A stretch of 42,658 nucleotides of DNA, from assembly GCF_005889735.1 (NCBI RefSeq), contig NZ_VCKY01000073.1:1-42658 (forward strand). The letters run 5' to 3'. Of the stretch, positions 16,271-24,918 are shown one piece after another. The translations under genes and the position numbers were made by a program. How positions within the stretch are numbered: position 1 is the stretch's first letter; every line of letters starts with the position of its first letter. The notes under the pieces are model-generated. The model ran no database searches, was not told where the DNA came from, and saw only the letters and a program-made list of their open reading frames with translations. The stretch comes from Nonomuraea turkmeniaca. GTDB taxonomy: Bacteria > Actinomycetota > Actinomycetes > Streptosporangiales > Streptosporangiaceae.

Positions 16271-17845
16271 ATGGTGGCCCAAGGGACAACACTGGCGGGG
16301 CGGTATCGGCTTGATACCCGCATCGGCGCCGGTGGCATGGGCGAGGTGTGGCGAGGCGAGGACATCGTCCTTGCCCGCACCGTCGCCGTCAAGGTGCTGC
16401 TTCCGGGCCGCATGGAGGATCCTGGGTTCGTCGCTCGCTTTCAGGGGGAAGCGCGGGCGATGGCCACGATCAACCACGCGGGCGTCGTCGACGTCTACGA
16501 CTACGGCGTCAGCGGCGACACCGTCTATCTGGTGATGAAGTTCGTGGACGGCGAGCCGCTCGACCGGCTGCTGGCCAGGCTGGGCAGGATCCCGCCGCAG
16601 GCGGCCATGGAGCTGATCGCGCAGGCCGCGTCGGCGCTGCAGGCCGTCCACGACCAGGGCATCGTGCACCGCGACGTCAAGCCGGGCAACCTGCTGGTGC
16701 AGCGCGACGGCACGCTGGTGCTGACCGACTTCGGCATCGCCCGCTCCGACCTGGCCAACCGGCTCACGGACGCCGGCATGGTGCTGGGCACGGCCGCCTA
16801 CTGCGCGCCCGAGCAGGCCGAGGGCGCCCCTGTCACGCCTGCGGTCGACATCTACGCGCTCGGCGTGGTCGCGTACGAGTGCCTCATGGGGCAGCGGCCG
16901 TTCGACGGCGACAGCGCGGTCACGATCGCGCTCAAGCACATCCGCGAGGCCCCGCCGCCGCTCCCTGCCGACATCCCGCACGCCGTGCGCACCCTGGTCG
17001 AGATCGCTCTGTCGAAGGACCCGACGAGGCGTTACCCGACGGCCAAGGCCATGAGCGAGGCGGCCCGCGCGATCGCCAGCGGTCAGGTCCCTGAGCCGGT
17101 GCACCCGCCGGTCACCGGGGCCACGATGGTGCCGCCGGCGGACTACCCGGCGCACCAGACCGGTCAGTACGAGGCGAGCCCGTACCAGACCGGCATGCGC
17201 ATCGCCCGTAACGAGGACGCGACGACGGTGGCCGAGCGGCGCGGCCGCCGCGCCGCCAAGGCCCCGCGCAGGACCGGTCTGATCGCGGGCATCGCCGCGT
17301 TGGTGGTGCTCGGCGCGGGCGCTACCGCCGTCGCGCTGACCGGCATGACCACCGGGGCCCCGACGCCGACGAACACCACGCTTCCCGCTGCCACGAAGAG
17401 CACGACCCAGACCACGACCAAGCCCCCGAGCCCGAAGAGGACCAGGACCGCGGAGTCGACGCCGGATCCCAAGCCGATCACCACCCGGCCGAGGCCCACG
17501 AAGACCGAGAAAGAGGAGACTCCGACCCCTACGCCGTCGAAGTCATCCAGCCCGACACCGTCGAAGACGCCGTCGAGCACGCCCACACCGACCGTCAAGA
17601 AGGTGCTCGTGCCCAAGGTCGTCGGCATGCCCTTCCTGCAGGGCGACGAGATGGTGGTGGCGGCCGGCTTCGACACCCGCGTGATCGACAACACCACCAG
17701 CGTCAACGGCATGCGCTGTGGCAAGATCCAGAAGACCAACCCGGCCGGCGGCACGGCGTACGACGTGACGAAGCCGGTCACGCTGGTCGTCATCGACGGC
17801 GTCTGCTCGACGCCGTCGGTGACTCCCACCACCACGCCGAAGTAG
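16271..17845 (+). CDS. Transmembrane Ser/Thr protein kinase with C-terminal PASTA domain
   Basis: 524 aa from ATG. Kinase domain 10-275: Gly loop GAGGMGEV (19-26), Lys41, HRDVKPGN (133-140), DFG 153-155, and the APE-like CAPEQ at 178-182. A basic juxtamembrane region leads into one transmembrane helix (about 335-357). A Thr/Pro/Ser-rich wall-spanning linker to about 440 and one PASTA-like domain (VPKVVGMPFLQGDEMVVAAGF) with two Cys follow. PASTA kinases sense peptidoglycan fragments and control growth. A 254-bp gap precedes it. It ends 3 bp before a convergent gene. Confidence 0.9.
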   Translation: MVAQGTTLAGRYRLDTRIGAGGMGEVWRGEDIVLARTVAVKVLLPGRMEDPGFVARFQGEARAMATINHAGVVDVYDYGVSGDTVYLVMKFVDGEPLDRLLARLGRIPPQAAMELIAQAASALQAVHDQGIVHRDVKPGNLLVQRDGTLVLTDFGIARSDLANRLTDAGMVLGTAAYCAPEQAEGAPVTPAVDIYALGVVAYECLMGQRPFDGDSAVTIALKHIREAPPPLPADIPHAVRTLVEIALSKDPTRRYPTAKAMSEAARAIASGQVPEPVHPPVTGATMVPPADYPAHQTGQYEASPYQTGMRIARNEDATTVAERRGRRAAKAPRRTGLIAGIAALVVLGAGATAVALTGMTTGAPTPTNTTLPAATKSTTQTTTKPPSPKRTRTAESTPDPKPITTRPRPTKTEKEETPTPTPSKSSSPTPSKTPSSTPTPTVKKVLVPKVVGMPFLQGDEMVVAAGFDTRVIDNTTSVNGMRCGKIQKTNPAGGTAYDVTKPVTLVVIDGVCSTPSVTPTTTPK

Positions 17846-17848
17846 CGG

Positions 17849-19495
17849 CTATACGCCGGTGGTGTTGCGCGGGTAGGCGACCTGGGGGTCGGTCGCGATG
17901 TTCACCATGTAGGGGACGCCCGAGTCGAACGCCCTGCGCAGCGCCGGGCCGATCTCCGACGGCTTGGTGACCAGCTCGCCGCCGCCGCCCAGCGCAGTCA
18001 CGACCTGGTCGTAGCGGCACTGCGGTTGCAGGTCGGCGGCCACGTCGTAGCCGTACAGCAGCTGCATGGGGTGCTTCTCCAGGCCCCACATGCCGTTGTT
18101 GCCGCAGATCATGACGACCGGCAGTTTGTGGCGGACGAGGGTGTCGACGTCCATCAGCGAGAAGCCCGCGGCGCCGTCGCCGAGCAGCAGCACCACCTGG
18201 GAGGACGGCCTAGCCAGGCGGGCGGCGATGGAGTAGCCGAGGCCGGTGCCCAGGCAGCCGTACGGGCCCGGGTCGAGCCAGTTGCCCGGCTGCTTGGGCT
18301 CGACGTACTTGCCCGCGTACGAGACGAAGTCGCCGCCGTCGCCGATCACCACGGCGTCCTCGGCCAGCACCTTCCCCAGCTCGCCGTACACGCGCATGGG
18401 GTGGATCGGGTCGGAGTCCGAGGCCAGGAGCCCGGCGTCGCCTGCGATGGCCGCTGCGGCCGCCTCGGACAGCTTCGACACCCACGAGGCGTACGCGTCC
18501 GGCTTGACCCCCGCGTCGCCGCAGGCGGTGCCGAGGCTCCAGAACACCACCGAAAGGTCGCCGGCGGCGGACGCGACCGGCTGCATGTGCGTGGCCAGCT
18601 GCGAGGGCGCGTCCGCGATGTGCACCACGCGGGCCAGCGGCGCGCCGTCCTTGCCCCCGAACCAGCCATAACCCAGCCGGAAGTCGAGCGGCGTGCCGAC
18701 CACGATCACCAGGTCCGCCTGGGCGAAGGCCTGCCCGCGGGCCCGGGTGACCAGCAGTTCGTGCCCCGAGGGCAGGATGCCGCGGCCCTGGCCGTTGGGG
18801 ATGACCGGCAGCCGCCACGTCTCGGCGAAGTCCCGCGCCGCCTCCTCGGCCCGGTCCATCCACACGTCCGAGCCGTACACCAGCACCGGGCGCTCGGCCT
18901 CGGCCAGCAGCCGCGCGATCGCGGCCACGTCGTCGGGGTCGGGCTCCAGCGGCGACGGCGTCTGCGTCTGCACCTTGTGGACCGGCGATGGAGAGAACAG
19001 ATGATCCATGTAGAAGTCGAGGAAGACCGGGCCCCGGTGAGGCGCGACGGCCGTGCGGAAGGCCGACTCGACGTCCTGGCCGACGGAGTCGGCGCCGCTC
19101 GCGGTGAACGACAACTTGGTGATCGGGCCGAGCAGCGGCGGGTGGTCCATTTCCTGCAGCGCGCCGCTGCCCCAGCGCGACTGGGGTGCGCGCCCGCCCA
19201 TGACGACCACCGGCGAGCCGTTGAAGTGGGCGGTCGCGATGCCGCTCACACCGTTGGTGATGCCGGGGCCGGCGGTCAGCACGGCCAGTCCCGGCCTCCT
19301 GGTCAGCCTGGCCGTCGCCTCGGCGGCGAACACCGCGCTCTGCTCGTGGCGTACGTCGAGGATGCGCATGTCCTCGTGCACCGCGCCGTCGTAGAGCGGG
19401 AAGACATGACCTCCCGACAGGGTGAACATGGTCTCGACACCATAGGCCTTGGACACGGCGACGGCGGCGTCACCGGCGTGCTTCGCAGACTCCAT
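17849..19495 (-). CDS. Thiamine-diphosphate enzyme of the acetolactate synthase/2-hydroxyacyl-CoA lyase group
   Basis: 548 aa. N-terminal pyrimidine-binding domain with the activating Glu in DVRHEQSAVFAAEA (about residue 51) and TAGPGITNGVSG. The central domain is followed by the C-terminal PP-binding motif GDGAAGF ending in ICGNN (GDG-x(~26)-NN). The N-terminal TLSGGHVFPLYDG is closer to the oxalyl-CoA decarboxylase/HACL-like branch than to anabolic IlvB. No small regulatory subunit lies nearby, so it is not the branched-chain amino-acid enzyme. The substrate is unknown. Confidence 0.8.
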   Translation of the reverse strand: MESAKHAGDAAVAVSKAYGVETMFTLSGGHVFPLYDGAVHEDMRILDVRHEQSAVFAAEATARLTRRPGLAVLTAGPGITNGVSGIATAHFNGSPVVVMGGRAPQSRWGSGALQEMDHPPLLGPITKLSFTASGADSVGQDVESAFRTAVAPHRGPVFLDFYMDHLFSPSPVHKVQTQTPSPLEPDPDDVAAIARLLAEAERPVLVYGSDVWMDRAEEAARDFAETWRLPVIPNGQGRGILPSGHELLVTRARGQAFAQADLVIVVGTPLDFRLGYGWFGGKDGAPLARVVHIADAPSQLATHMQPVASAAGDLSVVFWSLGTACGDAGVKPDAYASWVSKLSEAAAAAIAGDAGLLASDSDPIHPMRVYGELGKVLAEDAVVIGDGGDFVSYAGKYVEPKQPGNWLDPGPYGCLGTGLGYSIAARLARPSSQVVLLLGDGAAGFSLMDVDTLVRHKLPVVMICGNNGMWGLEKHPMQLLYGYDVAADLQPQCRYDQVVTALGGGGELVTKPSEIGPALRRAFDSGVPYMVNIATDPQVAYPRNTTGV

Positions 19496-19536
19496 GCCGG
19501 GGAACTTACCAACCAGTCACACGGGTAAACAGACCT

Positions 19537-20313
19537 TCAATGGTGGAACAAGGACACGGTGCCCTCCGCCGTCGTCGCGATGATCTTCCGCGGTGATTCC
19601 TTGTCCCGCTTGATGCCGATGGTGGAGTTGGTGGCGTCCACGGCCACGTTGTAGGCCCCGGTGGGCACGCCTATGGTGATGTTGCCTCTGGTCCTGACCA
19701 CAGCCCGGACGGACGTCGGCGGGCCGCTGAACGACAGATGGACTCGGCCGGAGCCGGCCTCCACGTCGGCCACGTCGCCGTCGAGCCGCTCCCCTTCGAT
19801 GCGCCCGGTGCCGGTCCTGGCCCACACAGAGCCGGCGACGTCGTGGAGGCGGAGGTCGCCCGAGACGGAGGTCAGACGGAGGCTCCCGAAGGTCGCGGCC
19901 ACGTCGAGCTCGCCCCGGGTCGTGCTGGCCACGATGTCGGTCTCCGGCGGCACGGTGATCATGTACTCGGCCTGGCAGATGGGGCCGTCCGGCTGGTCGG
20001 CACCCGGGCAGGACACCTCCAGCCGCAGGGTCGAGGCGGTGGCGTCCCAGTCCTCGGTGACGTCCGGCCGGTCCCTTGACCACCGCAGCGTCCTGTTGAT
20101 CAGCAGCTCGCCGGCCTGGCCGGGCAGGATGACGAGATCGACCTGCCCGGAGGCCGCCGCGATCTCGACCTTGTCCTTCGTGAACGGGATGGACCTCAGC
20201 TCGGTGTCCACCGGCGTCCTGGCTCTGGCGAAGCCGCGCCAGAGCAGCGACGTGGACATCAGCAGCGCGATCACCGTCGCCACGGCCCCGGCCGTCAGCC
20301 AGGCGGCTCTCAC
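19537..20313 (-). CDS. Membrane-anchored DUF4097-type beta-repeat protein
   Basis: 258 aa from GTG 20313, which overlaps the response-regulator stop (GTGA). An N-terminal signal-anchor (AAWLTAGAVATVIALLMSTS) is followed by a long beta-rich domain of repeating turns (VDVAATFGSLRLTSVSGDLR in shape), the DUF4097/DUF4098 adhesin-like pattern. It is the third gene of the kinase-regulator operon. Such proteins often sit with envelope-stress two-component systems, so a role in envelope sensing or feedback is plausible but unproven. Confidence 0.7.
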   Translation of the reverse strand: MRAAWLTAGAVATVIALLMSTSLLWRGFARARTPVDTELRSIPFTKDKVEIAAASGQVDLVILPGQAGELLINRTLRWSRDRPDVTEDWDATASTLRLEVSCPGADQPDGPICQAEYMITVPPETDIVASTTRGELDVAATFGSLRLTSVSGDLRLHDVAGSVWARTGTGRIEGERLDGDVADVEAGSGRVHLSFSGPPTSVRAVVRTRGNITIGVPTGAYNVAVDATNSTIGIKRDKESPRKIIATTAEGTVSLFHH

Positions 20314-20966
20314 GGCAGGCTCCTGATCTTCAGGAACTGCAGGACGGCGAGCACCCGCCGGTGGTCGCCCTCGGCAGGGGGCAGGTCGAGCTTGGTGAAG
20401 ATGTTGCCGATGTGCTTGCCCACGGCTCCCTCGCTGAGGACGAGAGCCTGGCCGATGCCGGTGTTGGAACGGCCCTCCGCCATCAGCCCGAGCACCTCGT
20501 GCTCGCGGGGCGTCAGCCGCTCCAGCGGGTCGCTGTTGCCGCGTAGCAGGAGCTGTGCCACCACCTCCGGGTCGAGCGCGGTGCCGCCGGAGGCCACCCT
20601 GCGCAGCGCGTCGATGAACTCGGCCACGTCCGCCACCCGGTCCTTCAGCAGGTAGCCGACGCCGCCGTTCGTGGCCGAGGCCAGCAGCTGGGCGGCGTAG
20701 CGCTCCTCGACGTACTGCGAGAGCACCAGCACCGGCAGGCCGGGCTGCTGGCGGCGCAGCACGAGCGCGGCCCGCAGCCCCTCGTCGGTGTGCGTGGGCG
20801 GCATGCGGACGTCGGTGATGACCAGCTCCGGCCGGTGCTCCTCGGCCGCCCGCAGCAGCCCCTCGGCCTCGTCCACGGCCGCCACGACCTCCATGCCTGA
20901 GGCGTCGAGCAGCCTGATCAGCCCCTCACGCAGGAGCACCGAATCCTCGGCGAGCACTACTCGCAC
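20310..20966 (-). CDS. NarL/LuxR-family response regulator
   Basis: 218 aa from GTG 20966, which overlaps the kinase stop by 10 bp. Receiver domain: VVLAEDSVLLREGL (acidic pair), the phospho-acceptor Asp in LVITDVRMPPTHTDEG (about residue 53), VLSQYVEERYA, and Lys in GYLLKDRV. A LuxR-type HTH is at the C-terminus: LTPREHEVLGLMAEGRSNTG and LVLSEGAVGKHIGNIFTKLD. Clearly the partner of the kinase upstream. An apparent longer open frame upstream of this start belongs to another frame of the kinase gene. Confidence 0.92.
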   Translation of the reverse strand: MRVVLAEDSVLLREGLIRLLDASGMEVVAAVDEAEGLLRAAEEHRPELVITDVRMPPTHTDEGLRAALVLRRQQPGLPVLVLSQYVEERYAAQLLASATNGGVGYLLKDRVADVAEFIDALRRVASGGTALDPEVVAQLLLRGNSDPLERLTPREHEVLGLMAEGRSNTGIGQALVLSEGAVGKHIGNIFTKLDLPPAEGDHRRVLAVLQFLKIRSLP

Positions 20967-22117
20967 GGCAGGTCCACCTCGATCGTCGTCGGGCCGCCGA
21001 GCGGGCTGGACAGCCGGAGCGTCCCGTCGACGGAGTCGATGCGCTGGGCCAGGCCGCGCAACCCGGTGCCGGCGTCCAGCCGGGCGCCGCCGCAGCCGTC
21101 GTCGTACACGAGCACGTGCAGCCGGTCGCGCTCGCTCCGCACGCGTATCTCGGCCTTGGTGGCCGCAGCGTGCTTGGCGATGTTGGTCAGTGCTTCGGAC
21201 ACGATGAAGAAGGCCACCGCCTCGATGGTCGGGGTGGCACGCCGCTCGATGTCGACGTGCAGTTTCACGGGGAAGGGGGCGCGGGCGGCGACGCCGGACA
21301 GCGCCGCGTCGAGGCCTTGGTCGTTGAGCACGGCCGGATGCAGGCCCCGGACGAAGTCGCGCAGCTCCTTCAACGCCTGCTTGGCCTCCTCGTGCGCCTG
21401 CGCGATGGCCTCCTTGGCCGGCTCGGGCAGGTCGGTCAGGGTGGCCCTGGCCAGGCCCAGGTTCATGGCGAGCGAGACCAGCCGCTGCTGGGCGCCGTCG
21501 TGCAGGTCCCGCTCGATCCTGCGGCGTTCGGCGTCGGCCGCGTCGATCACGCCGGCCCGGCTCTCGGTCAGCGTCTCGATCCGCTGCCCCAGCTCGGACC
21601 GGCTGGGGCCGAGCAGCGTACGCGCCACCGACAGGTCCAGCGCCGCCATGCCGCGCGCCAGGATCGGCGCGAGCACCATCAGCACCAGCCCGATCACCAT
21701 GAAGAGCAGCACCACCCGGTTGTCCCTGAGGTCGAACACGAACTCCAGCGGAGGGCCCGACAGCTTCGCCGGCAGGAACGACAACAGCCCCACGATCGCC
21801 CCGCCCCACGCCACCGCCACCAGGAACGCGGCCGCCAGCCCCACGATCGGGGACAGCAGATGGTAGCCGATCTGCCGCCACGTGGCCGGGCTGCGCCACT
21901 GGCTCGGCGTTTGCACGGGCGGGATGTGCACGCCGAGGAACGCCTCGAACCGGGAGCGCTGCACCCGGGTGAACCACGGCAGCCGGCGCCGCAGCAGGGG
22001 AGGCGCCACGATCAGGACGAGCGTCAGCCCACCGAGCACGATGGCGACCGGCAGGCCGATCATCACGTGTCCCGTGTCGAGCCAGGCCCGTGCCGACCAC
22101 GGACGGGGGACTTTCAT
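20957..22117 (-). CDS. Sensor histidine kinase, HisKA_3 type
   Basis: 386 aa from ATG 22117. Several transmembrane helices lie in the first 160 residues. The dimerisation/phospho-acceptor segment ADAERRRIERDLHDGAQQRL follows, with the phospho-His in DLHDGAQQ. The C-terminal ATPase has VSEALTNIAKHAAAT (N box) and YDDGCGG (G box). Its GGAGG lies only one base from the ATG, which is unusually close; a later start is possible but would cut the first helix. First gene of a coupled three-gene operon. Confidence 0.9.
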   Translation of the reverse strand: MKVPRPWSARAWLDTGHVMIGLPVAIVLGGLTLVLIVAPPLLRRRLPWFTRVQRSRFEAFLGVHIPPVQTPSQWRSPATWRQIGYHLLSPIVGLAAAFLVAVAWGGAIVGLLSFLPAKLSGPPLEFVFDLRDNRVVLLFMVIGLVLMVLAPILARGMAALDLSVARTLLGPSRSELGQRIETLTESRAGVIDAADAERRRIERDLHDGAQQRLVSLAMNLGLARATLTDLPEPAKEAIAQAHEEAKQALKELRDFVRGLHPAVLNDQGLDAALSGVAARAPFPVKLHVDIERRATPTIEAVAFFIVSEALTNIAKHAAATKAEIRVRSERDRLHVLVYDDGCGGARLDAGTGLRGLAQRIDSVDGTLRLSSPLGGPTTIEVDLPCE

Positions 22118-22249
22118 GCCTCCACGGTATTGAGCTGTAGGGAACACGCGAAATACGTCTGGTGTGCGGATGGAGGGTGGGGCTAGCTCTACCCCCCCGG
22201 CCGAACTAATCCGCACCTTCCGGCATCTCATGAGGCAGGGAGGTCGACA

Positions 22250-22828
22250 ATGATCCAGATGGGGGTCGCCGTCGCACTGGCGGCGGCGATGATGTCCGGC
22301 GGGCTGCCGGACGGAATGTTGTTCATGGAGTCACATCCGCCCGCGAAGGAGTGGGAGACCTACAAGGAGACCGACTCCAGGAACCTGCCACTTCAGCTCA
22401 ACCCGTGCTTCCACCGCTCGCGCCGGGACGGGGGACGCCTGACCACCCGCGCCGTGCTCTACGCGGGGGACGGCTACGAGAGCAAGTACGAGCAGCTGGT
22501 CGTCTACAAGGACGTCGAGCACGCCAAGCGGGCCATGAACCTGCTCCGCGCCGACCTCAGGAAATGCGCCGACGTCGGTAAGGGCTGGGAACGCTACCGC
22601 TACTTCTCCAGGCCGCTCGACGTGGGCGACGAGGGCCTGCGCGCAGGCGGCCGCTTCTTCGAGAACGGCGAGCACGCGGTGGCGGTACGCCGGGGCGCCG
22701 CCGTCTACTTGGTGGGCGAGTCCGCCTGGCCGACCAAGAGCCTGCCGATCCAGCGGTTCCGTGACCTGATAGCCCAGGCGGAAACCATGACGGTCAGAGT
22801 CTGCGAGCTCCCCGAGGCCTCCTGCTAG
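22250..22828 (+). CDS. Secreted protein of unknown function
   Basis: 192 aa from ATG, GGGAGG 7 nt upstream. A short hydrophobic N-terminus (MGVAVALAAAMMSGG) looks like a signal peptide. The mature part contains three well-spaced cysteines (NPCFHRS, LRKCADVG, VRVCELP plus a terminal Cys) and a pattern of an extracellular sensor-type domain loosely like PknH/lipoprotein LpqN-like domains. It diverges from the histidine kinase, which suggests a functional link. Its stop overlaps the bioD stop by 4 bp (CTAG). Confidence 0.55.
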   Translation: MIQMGVAVALAAAMMSGGLPDGMLFMESHPPAKEWETYKETDSRNLPLQLNPCFHRSRRDGGRLTTRAVLYAGDGYESKYEQLVVYKDVEHAKRAMNLLRADLRKCADVGKGWERYRYFSRPLDVGDEGLRAGGRFFENGEHAVAVRRGAAVYLVGESAWPTKSLPIQRFRDLIAQAETMTVRVCELPEASC

Positions 22829-23538
22829 AGGACCTGTTGCCGGAACGCCGAGGGATCGAACACGCCACCGAGCGCGGGCCCCAATCCTTTGCGCGCCACC
22901 TGTGCGAACGCCTCCCTGCCGAGGCCGCCCGCCCGTTCCGGCAACGCACCCGCCAGCGGCCGTGCCGCCAGCATCTCCAAATCGGCCACGTTGCTCCGCT
23001 CCACGACCCCGGGCTCCTCAGGCCATCGCCCGATGACGAGCCCGACCGGTTCGAGCCCACGATGAGCGAGGGCCTCCAGGGTGAGCGCCGCCTGATTGAC
23101 GCTCCCGCTCCCTGCCCCCACGACCACGAGCACCTGCCCGCCCAGCGATCGCGCCAGATCCGCGATGGTCCCGCCGTCCTCGTCATACCGCTCCAGCAAC
23201 CCGCCAGTGCCTTCCACGATCACCAGCCGGTTGCTCTCCGCCAGTTCCCGCACCAGCCGTGCGACATCCGCCAACGACACGGGTGGGAGCCCTCCCACCC
23301 GCGCCGCGGCGGCAGGGGAGAGCGGCTCGGAGTAACGGCACAACTCGAACGTGGTGGTCACCCCGGAGAGCCGGATGACGGTGTCGAGGTCCCCTGCGTC
23401 GCCGGAAGCGAGGGCGGTCTGAGCGGGCTTGACCACGGCCACGGAAGAGCCCCGTCCTCTGGCCAGCGCCGCTACGGCCGCCGCTACGACCGTCTTGCCG
23501 ACGCCGGTATCGGTCCCTGTGACGACGAGGATGCTCAT
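22825..23538 (-). CDS. bioD: ATP-dependent dethiobiotin synthetase
   Basis: 237 aa from ATG 23538. Closes the ureido ring of biotin precursor DAPA with CO2 and ATP. N-terminal P-loop: VTGTDTGVGKTVVAAAVAAL. Then VKPAQTAL, and the Glu-Gly-Thr-Gly-Gly motif IVEGTGGLLERYD (about 108-120). Length is normal. No bioA, bioB or bioF is next to it, which is unusual since bioD is often clustered. It converges tail-to-tail with the secreted protein gene. Confidence 0.9.
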   Translation of the reverse strand: MSILVVTGTDTGVGKTVVAAAVAALARGRGSSVAVVKPAQTALASGDAGDLDTVIRLSGVTTTFELCRYSEPLSPAAAARVGGLPPVSLADVARLVRELAESNRLVIVEGTGGLLERYDEDGGTIADLARSLGGQVLVVVGAGSGSVNQAALTLEALAHRGLEPVGLVIGRWPEEPGVVERSNVADLEMLAARPLAGALPERAGGLGREAFAQVARKGLGPALGGVFDPSAFRQQVL

Positions 23539-23692
23539 AACCCCAGCGTAGGCATGAACCACCTGGCCGGCCCACGATGCGCTCGTCACGGCGAGAACCA
23601 CGTGAGCGTTCACGACCGGCGCTTGAATGTCGCGCGCCAACGTCGGCGAGGCGGTCAAGCCGGCCTGCCGTAAGAGAAAAGGGTTTTGACCT

Positions 23693-24412
23693 TTATGGAC
23701 GGCGCAGTCGCGTGACGAACTTGTACCGGTCGCCGCGATACAACGACTGCGCCCACTCGACCGGATTGCCGTCGGCGTCGAAGGCGTGGCGGGTGAGGAG
23801 GAGCATCGGGAGGCCGACGTCCACGCCCAGGGCTTTGGCGTCGTACGGGGTGGCGAGCACGGTCTCGATGATCTCCTCGGCGTCCGTGAGCCGCACGTTG
23901 TAGGCGTTGTGCAGCGTCTCGTACAACGACGAGTGCGCCTCCAGCTCCCGCCGCAGCCGCGGGAACCGCCGCGCCGACAGATGGGTGGTGTCGATGGAGA
24001 CGGGCTCGCCGTTGGCCAGCCGGAGCCGGTGGATGCGCAGCACGCGCCCGCCCGGATTGATGGCCAGCCGCCGCGCCAGGGCCTCGTCCGCGGTGATGTA
24101 ACCCATCTCGAGGATCTTGGTGTCGGGTTCCAGGCCGGCGGTGCGCAGGTCGCCGATGTAGGAGGTCAGCTGGAGCACCTGCGCCACCTTCGGCTGCGCC
24201 ACGAACGTGCCCTTGCCCTGGATGCGCAGCAGCCGTCCCTCGACGACCAGCTCGGTGAGCGCCTGCCTGACGGTGGTGCGGGAGGTCTCGAACCGCACGG
24301 CCAGCGTGCGCTCGGGCGGCAGCGCCGTGCCTGGCGGCAGGCTCTTGGTGAGCTCCAGCAGGCTGCGTTTGACGTCGTAGTACTTCGGTACGCGGGGGCT
24401 GTCGTCTGTCAC
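23693..24412 (-). CDS. dasR: GntR/HutC-family regulator DasR
   Basis: 239 aa from GTG 24412, with AAGGTGAG upstream. N-terminal winged HTH: RVPKYYDVKRSLLELT, then LPPERTLAVRFETSRTTVRQ and LTELVVEGRLLRIQGKGTFV. The C-terminal UTRA-type effector domain follows (ITADEALARRLAINPGGRVL, RLRLANGEPVSIDTTHLS, DRYKFVTRLRRP). The end-to-end resemblance to Streptomyces DasR, the GlcNAc-6-phosphate/GlcN-6-phosphate-responsive regulator of chitin uptake and development, is strong. No das transport genes or clear dre operator lie beside it. Confidence 0.88.
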   Translation of the reverse strand: MTDDSPRVPKYYDVKRSLLELTKSLPPGTALPPERTLAVRFETSRTTVRQALTELVVEGRLLRIQGKGTFVAQPKVAQVLQLTSYIGDLRTAGLEPDTKILEMGYITADEALARRLAINPGGRVLRIHRLRLANGEPVSIDTTHLSARRFPRLRRELEAHSSLYETLHNAYNVRLTDAEEIIETVLATPYDAKALGVDVGLPMLLLTRHAFDADGNPVEWAQSLYRGDRYKFVTRLRRP

Positions 24413-24918
24413 GCGCTCACCTTCACTTCTGCCACGGCGGTGAGGCGTGTCTGATCACCGCGAGATCATCGGAACTCACATTGGCCCGAACGGTCAACCG
24501 CGGGCGACAGCGGCCGACCGGCACCGAGCGCGTACGGTGCCTGGCACGTGCGAATCCGGGCTGCTCAGGCTGATGGTGAAGGATATCCACAGCGGCGCGC
24601 ACGCTCGCAACCGAGGCCGGTACGGTGGCCGCGTCGAACGGCCCGCCGCAGGTCCCCGCACGTAGGCGACCCGTGTCGCGGCGGTACGACGTGCCCGTGG
24701 AGATCACCTTCGGCTTCCCCCGCAACTTCGGCAGTGTGACTGTTCTCACAATATGAGATTTCGTAATAAGGCCGGTCGGGTGAACGATGCCGTATCCGTG
24801 TTCACTGCGCGAGCAGGCGGGCGTGCGGCGGCCTACTGGGGAGTATTGCCCGCTCATCGGCACGCTGACTCCAGGGGCCGGTTTGGTTCTGGCGGGGCGG
24901 AGCACGCATGATGCATTC
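24413..24918. other. Intergenic region between dasR and pdtaS
   Basis: 506 bp with no recognisable gene; open frames on both strands lack codon-like or domain features. It contains one perfect CRP-type palindrome at 24735-24750 and an AT-rich stretch (24746-24770) just after, the best place for a promoter. The pdtaS frame is open back to 24787, but those extra 44 codons are not conserved-looking. Confidence 0.5.
24735..24750. promoter_or_regulatory. CRP-type site TGTGA-N6-TCACA upstream of pdtaS
   Basis: TGTGACTGTTCTCACA is a perfect match to the CRP consensus used by mycobacterial and E. coli CRP. It sits 169 bp before the pdtaS GTG, next to an AT-rich segment. Binding by a CRP/FNR protein is inferred. 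Confidence 0.65.

Noticed and set aside
20967..22100. Response regulator fused to a long N-terminal domain
   Set aside because: The extension is the kinase gene read in another frame; the true start is GTG 20966.
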